A stretch of 64,000 bases of DNA from Brachynemurus nebulosus (taxonomy: Eukaryota > Arthropoda > Insecta > Neuroptera > Myrmeleontidae), in the NCBI GenBank assembly GCA_035578155.1, contig JAPWDM010000003.1:65402142-65466141 (forward strand), in the 5' to 3' direction. Each line of letters begins with the position of its first letter. Positions within the stretch are counted from its first letter, which is position 1. This document shows positions 58,425 through 64,000 of the stretch, one piece after another. The position numbers were made by a program, and so were the translations under genes. The notes under the pieces are model-generated. The model saw only the letters and a program-made list of their open reading frames with translations. It was not told where the DNA came from and searched no databases.

Positions 58425-59327
58425 TTAAGGGGAGGTTTACTTGAGCGTCGTTAAAAAAAATCGATTTTTGTTTTTGCAGAATTTGGTAGCTAATTATGTG
58501 GAGAATATGTTCCCAAAGTGATTTTGCTGGAAGTAATTTGAGGAAAGGTTTACTTGATATTTGATCAAAAAATCGATTTTTTTTTGCCGAAATTGATGGC
58601 AAATTGTGTGTAGAATAAGTTCCCAAAGTAATTTTGCTGAAAATAATTTAAAAAAAAGATTTTTGCACATTAATCGAATCCAGCCTTCTATAAAAAAATT
58701 CAAAAAACGTAGTTCACGCAATAATGAGTATTAAATATATAATTTTGAAAATACGTTTCTTTATATACATATATTTTATAATATCTCGGAACCACATTTT
58801 TGGAACTGGTTGACACGATAACTCAAAAACTATTCGATGAATCCTTTTTTTTAATTTTTTATTTTAAAGATAATCCAATTCTCCGACACCTATACCTAAG
58901 TCCGATACACTCAATATTTTTTATTTTTTATATTTTACTTTAAAGAGCGAAAAATAAGACAAAAATCGTAATTAAAAGTTCACACATCCGCCATTTATTT
59001 TTCTTTCAGCAATTTATTGATATTATAGGTAGAGGAGCCGATACTGTTTATATATTTTATAAATCTTTTTTGTGTTTGGATGTCGGTGGTTTATTACCGG
59101 CGCTATGATGTCAACCAACAGGGCATCGGATTTTCGGATCGTCACACTGCACCATCTATAAAATGGACAATTTTTTAGTTTTTTCCTTGAAAAACTTTTT
59201 TTTGTATAGTTTGATACTTAATAAACATGTGTACAAAATTTGAAATTAATATTTACTTCCATTCTTGAGAAAAGAATTCTAAAAAAATAAATAATTTTTA
59301 AGGACTCTCAAGTAAACCTCCCCTTAA
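58425..59327. mobile_element. TTAA element with GGGGAGGTTTACTTGAG ends, 903 bp
   Basis: TTAA plus a perfect 17-bp inverted repeat, GGGGAGGTTTACTTGAG, at both ends. The first five or six bases match family C (TTAAGGGGAGATTCGC), but the interior is unrelated. An internal direct repeat of about 110 bp, at roughly 58480-58650, contains AAGTAATTTTGCTG(A/G)AA-type units preceded by GTTCCCAAAGT. No transposase frame. Confidence 0.8.
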
Positions 59328-59333
59328 GTAAAC

Positions 59334-59373
59334 AATTGCATTTCTTCAACTAGCGATGTGAAGAAATGCAATT
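59334..59373. repeat. 15-bp perfect hairpin
   Basis: AATTGCATTTCTTCA and its exact inverse TGAAGAAATGCAATT are separated by 10 bases, seven bases after the TTAA element ends. It has no poly-T tail on either strand directly adjacent that would suggest a terminator. Confidence 0.8.
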
Positions 59374-60059
59374 CCCGTGTATTCTAGCTCGTCAAATATT
59401 TTGGTATTCCGATGAACTTTGGGAACCCTAGATGTACCCTAACGACGAAAAAAAACTAAAATTACAAAAAATTTCAACTAATATTGAAACTCAAAACTTT
59501 TCATCGAATTTACCTGACCCGGATACTTGGAAAAGAACAAATATTAACTTCTCGTTAAACAAAACAACAGTAACAACAAAATATATATATTTTCAGCTTG
59601 TTTAACTCTCAGAAAACAACACAACACACAATTATTTACTAAATAAAATTTCCTTCGACGAAAATCACCTGACCCCACACCTGACACCCAAACTAAAACC
59701 ACCAACTACATATACAGTCAGTGGCACGTCGGTGCGGTGACGCGTCGATCTCTTTTTGCGTGTGTGTCGGTAAGGTAGATATCTACCTACATATAGTTCA
59801 GATAAATATTTGTACAGTTAAAACGGTCGGGTGTTGTAAACTATGAACTTTCCTACAATAAATTAATAGGTAACTGGTTGGTTTTCTCGGTAGGTGTATA
59901 TGGATGGCGTCATAAAAGACTATACACTAAAAGCGAAAACTAAAAACAATATATATATATATATATATTCGTGTAGCTTCTGAACGATTTGACCAATCGA
60001 AATGATATTCACACAATATATTATTGGCATGGCCATTTTTTGGTTCCCTTGCTTATATA
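59374..60059. other. Non-coding spacer
   Basis: A short (AT)n tract lies near 59949-59967, followed by CTTCTGAACGATTTGACCAA, a degenerate version of the interspersed motif seen at 32060. No gene. Confidence 0.45.
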
Positions 60060-60217
60060 CAGGGTGTAAAACAAATAACTCTCGTCCTTTTGTGGGGTGA
60101 CTCATAGCACCCTGTAGACACTAAAACCGCAGGAATTTTTTCGGAATTAACAGTCGCGTCACCCCTCAAAAGGATAAGAGTTATTTCCTTTACACCCTGC
60201 ATATATATATACACACA

Positions 60218-60313
<96 letters not shown>

Positions 60314-60384
60314 GTGTATATATTATATACAGGGTGTAAAGGAAAAAACTCTTATCAAACGAGAGTTATTTGTTTTACACCCTG
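60060..60384. mobile_element. Inverted pair of CAGGGTGTAAA elements around (TA)n
   Basis: Segment 1 (60060-60199) has ends CAGGGTGTAAAACAAATAAC and TTATTTCCTTTACACCCTG. Segment 2 (60330-60384) begins CAGGGTGTAAAGGAAAAAAC and ends TTATTTGTTTTACACCCTG, so it is the reverse complement of segment 1 with the middle deleted. Between them lie (TA)n and (TATG)n. The outer ends form a perfect inverted repeat of 26 bp. TATA/TATAT flanks suggest insertion into TA repeats. Confidence 0.75.
60224..60320. repeat. (TA)n and (TATG)n microsatellite
   Basis: More than 30 TA units followed by about six TATG units, between the two inverted CAGGGTGT segments. Confidence 0.95.
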
Positions 60385-61150
60385 TATAAGGGCTCTAACT
60401 AATCAAACTCATCAAAAAGGGTAGTACAACGTCTACCCGACCAGCTAGTTCTTTTATATTTTTGTTTTTAAATAGATTGGTTTGCGAGAAAAAAAGAAAA
60501 GGAGTTGAAACCAACGGAATTGGGCGAGTTTAGAAATTGAAAATATTCCAATGAAGTTTCCTGCTAGTTAGGAAGCATGAGGGGATGGGGAATGGGTAAG
60601 AAAATGAGGAATCTTTGTTATATTCTAATAAAAAGATTACGTCGAAATACTTATGAGATAAAAAAATTTTAACAGTTTCCTTTTTTTAACACTAAGTGTG
60701 GCATGATAAAATTAGTGGTGTTCAGACACTATGGTAATTCTCATTGTCGAAATTTGTCAGAAATAATCTGTTCTATTTATTTTCTCGTATGCGTTATATT
60801 TCAAGAGTATATTCCAACAAGCCTTTGCCTGAGAGTACCTATCAAATTATCTACTTGTCCTCCACTAAACATAAATCATTTGAATAATTTAGATATTTTC
60901 CAGTAAATAATTAATGTTTAGTTCACTTTACGTTTGTAGATCCTAATACATGTGACCTTGAAATTTTCACTACATATTGGTTCATTATCACAACTACTTA
61001 CAGATGAAATATAATCAGTTACTATCGGGTTACTAAATGAAAAGAAAACTTTTATTATTAGGTTGTCGCAAATGAAATATCGAACGGTTGCCTGTGATTT
61101 TAGATTTGTAACTACGTTTTTGTTAGAAGTCTATCATTGGTCTTTATTAA
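60385..61150. other. Non-coding spacer
   Basis: No gene or element recognised. A frame at 60703-60906 is without features. Confidence 0.5.
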
Positions 61151-61152
61151 TC

Positions 61153-61532
61153 CCTAATGTATGGAGTGTAGAATATAAGGAGGACTATCTTGTACGGAAA
61201 ACAATAGAAAAATAGTTCAAAAAGTGTCCCGTTTTAAGTACTAAGTAACAGTTAAGAAAGTCGCCAGAATAGCGCTAGAGTAGCAAAAGAGTGTAGTGAT
61301 TTTTTTGTGTTGAGTTTTATAAAAATTTTTAAAATAATAAAACTATTATATGTAACAATTATATGAAAAAACAATAATTACATAACAACGCGGATGTTTT
61401 TCTTTCCTTGTTTACTTCTCTAAATTTACTCTTTTGCTACAGTAGCGCCGCCACTATTTACGTCTTTCTATGGACACTTTTTGATACAGAGATGGTGCTC
61501 CTGATATCTACCCTCCATACCCTAATGCTTAC
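61153..61532. repeat. Imperfect fold-back repeat
   Basis: TAATGTATGGAGTGTAGAAT … AAAAAGTGTCC … TAGCAAAAGAGT on the left (to about 61295) is mirrored, with many mismatches, by ACTCTTTTGCTACAGTAGCG … GGACACTTTTTGATAC … CTACCCTCCATACCCTAA on the right (from about 61423). The arms are clearly related but decayed, so this is an old palindromic element. Confidence 0.55.
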
Positions 61533-64000
61533 GACTTCACTAAATTCAGCGCTTAATAGCTAAAGTCACTTTAATTGAACTCTGTTACAACCACAGAGAT
61601 CAATGAACTATTAGATATTATACTACTAGACTAAACGTAAAGACAGTTTGTAGGCATTTTTCTTGAAGCAGGTAACAGGGTAAGGCGGGTGAGATTTAAG
61701 GAATATAATATAATGTCAATTTTTGAGCAAATATGACTATAATTATTGCAGGACATAATTTGTATACGTACATATTTTGAAAATAAAGCGAATACCACTT
61801 TTTATCTTTCAAAATTTTGCAGTTTCTTCTCAAAAAAGTAAAATTTTATTATCAGTATTATATTTTGACAATAATTATTTGAAAACGTTACTACGGATAC
61901 AATCGGTTATTGCATAAATTACTATATTACAGAATACTATTAGGTCGGAACTTCGTCGTAACTGGCTGCCTCAGTTATATATGTATATAATTAGTCTATA
62001 TAGTGTAATATATAATATGTTCATTGGTCTGTGGTTACAACCCAATCAATATTATTGAAAAAAAACTTTTCATTAAACCAAAAAATTTTCTCATTTCCAA
62101 CATTACGGTGGATTTTCAAAAGAATCTTTTGTTTTCATTTTAATTGATTTTCATTTTAAATTAACAAAAAGATAATCGCAAATTCCTGCTGGTAGACAGG
62201 AGTTGGTGGGGTGAAAGGGGGGGTAAAGTCGATATTTACATTACATGTTGGTTGCGCGCTTTATTTATCAGAATCTTTACATGTATATGTATATGTGTGT
62301 GTATTGGGGAAAATAAAGAAAAAACAACATGATCAACCATAAATTTTAATTTTCAATATAATAATAAAAAGAACATGCGTATCGTAATATTTACGATGGT
62401 TAACAAGAAAGTAAGCAGTCAAGCAAACCGAAAAGATGGTCATGAAATAAACAGTGGCGACACATACCAAAAAAATTAGAGAAATAATGGTGATTATTAT
62501 AAAATTTTTTAAAAATTATTGTATTCGATGGTTTTAGTTCAATGCAGTATCTATAATTATATTTTGACGATTCGGATGTAAAATTTTCATTTTTAAAAAA
62601 TACACACTACCACTTAGAATTGACGATCCTACCAGGATAACAGCAACAAACGACACGCAACATACTTTATGAACACCAATCATACTAATAAAATAATTAT
62701 TTGACAGAAAGAAACCATTATCTTAAATTAAAAAATAATAGAGAATTTAGTAAGTACAGAGAAAATTAATTTCTCCAAAAAAAAAAAAAATATCTTCATG
62801 CGCCATTGACAAAGTTGATTTCACTTTACAATTTGATATTTCAATTTGAAATTAACAATTAATTGATTTCTTCTGTAATTTAATGGTACTGGTTTAAATA
62901 TGTCTTTTTTTTTATTCTCGTAAGAAAACAATATACGGCCCGTCATTGTCAAATTCAATGTATCCAAGTGCGGACTGACCACCTATGTGATGACAAAAAA
63001 CGTGAATTCATACGGATTTCGAAATTAGTAAAAGTAGCGCTTGCGAATTTTTTCGGCAACTACCCAATCGATCTCGAAAATTTGTTCACTGGCGAACTGT
63101 ACTAGTTCAGGCAACCACTCAAGTTTAAAATTGTCATCCACGGCCTTGAGACGGCAAAAAAAGTCAAAAATAAACGACTAAACGGATATTGATTAAATTC
63201 TCAGGTATCAATGGAAAACTCAATGCGTGTGAAATGTATAAACAAATTTGCCTTCTCAAAAATCATATTTACAAAATCATCCCTGATCATTGTGCTGTCT
63301 GTGCTGGTGGTGTGCAAGGACGAACAAGGACGCGACGAAGGAAAAGGAACTTTATTTTAATATTTTATGTGAATATTTATGTTTTAGCTTTTCGTTCACT
63401 AACTCAAAAAAAAAAAACCATACCGTCCTCGTTCTCTTTGTGATATCGTTTTTAAATTTATGAATACCACCGATAGATAGCGCTTACGTACCACACACAA
63501 CACACGGTTCGCTGACTATATCAATGATTCGTTACGTTCGGGGATCGAACGAGGCTTCTTTATCTTTTTCGCTTTTTTGTTGTTGCTTCGAGCTTCTTGG
63601 TTATGGTAATGTGATTCACGCGCGTTCAATAAACTCTTCCTCCTCGGCTCGGCCCGACCAACCGACCGACCGAGTAAGGAACCATAAAAATTTAATATAA
63701 TCAAATATACAAAAGATGGCAATGCGACTACTCTTTTTCGGTGGTGGAATATATTATGTTTTGATTTATAAAAATATCGCGTACTTATTATTATTAGGTT
63801 CATCCATTTTATTTCATTGTAATAAAAATTTATAAATTATTGAGTACATCTGTCTTTTATGCTTCTTTCACTTGCGCCCTGCTCAACGTAGGTAATGCTT
63901 GCTTTTTATCCGTCATTCGTTTATCTATTGTATTACCTACTGTTCTTTATGTTTCTCGGTTTCATTCAAAATAGTTTTTACACATGTGCGTACAGTAATG
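61533..64000. other. Non-coding DNA to window end
   Basis: About 2.5 kb with no recognised gene. GGCAACTACCCAATCGATCT at about 63055 followed by CGAAAATTTGTTCACTGG is the same degenerate motif as at 32060. (CCGA)n-like simple sequence lies at about 63654-63675. Frames at 63189-63443 and 63516-63803 have no recognised domains. Confidence 0.5.

Noticed and set aside
63516..63803. 95-codon minus-strand frame with Arg-rich segment
   Set aside because: The Arg-rich part comes from a CCGA-type simple repeat; no domain or splice context seen.

Overview
This window looks like repeat-rich intergenic or intronic DNA from an AT-rich arthropod genome, most likely an insect. The grounds are strong A+T bias with many poly-A/T runs, CpG not visibly depleted, long (TA)n microsatellites, tRNA-like Pol III units, and many short non-autonomous DNA transposons of hAT, TTAA-target and TA-target type. 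I cannot name the species. I found no protein-coding gene I would defend. Apart from one 243-codon frame, which is an artefact of a palindromic transposon, the open frames are 146 codons or fewer. Most of these are at lengths expected by chance in such AT-rich DNA, and several of the longer ones lie wholly or partly in repeats.

Layout. 0-10 kb: an hAT-like MITE (1651-2395) with a second repeat (family B) inside it and a tRNA-like unit beside it; a small TTAA element (3741-4226); a 1.2-kb TA-flanked MITE (4896-6124) carrying a nested tRNA-like unit; a family A element (6571-7335); an 800-bp element with CCCTGACTTT subterminal repeats (8570-9369); and a 193-bp hAT MITE (9655-9847). 10-20 kb: twin family H elements, a 31-bp minisatellite broken up by a long family D element (13351-14209) and two head-to-tail hAT-like elements (14513-15436), a family G element abutting a family C element, and a piggyBac-like element (18578-19569). 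20-34 kb: family B, several MITEs, a tRNA-like/LTR-like composite near 24.5 kb, two hAT-like elements with TCCCG-rich ends (28088-28878, 32815-33494), a family A fold-back (29819-30514) and a very young-looking 640-bp palindrome (31361-32000). 34-50 kb: an inverted-end element with a GC-rich core, a TA-flanked element full of GATGCCGCA motifs, a Helitron-like tail, second copies of C and G, a C/A mosaic, and a 73-nt tRNA cloverleaf (48097-48169, minus strand). 50-64 kb: long hairpins, two more family D palindromes, a third complete copy of B, a TTAA element (58425-59327), and an inverted pair of CAGGGTGT elements around a (TA)n tract.

By rough addition, recognisable mobile DNA covers about a third of the window. 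The most striking theme is a cohort of about a dozen non-autonomous elements that begin and end at TTAA, mostly as TTAAGG...CCTTAA. They differ in internal sequence, and several are fold-backs. No transposase for them is present here. These elements do not form a pathway. They form an insertion record in which nesting order and target-site duplications can be read.
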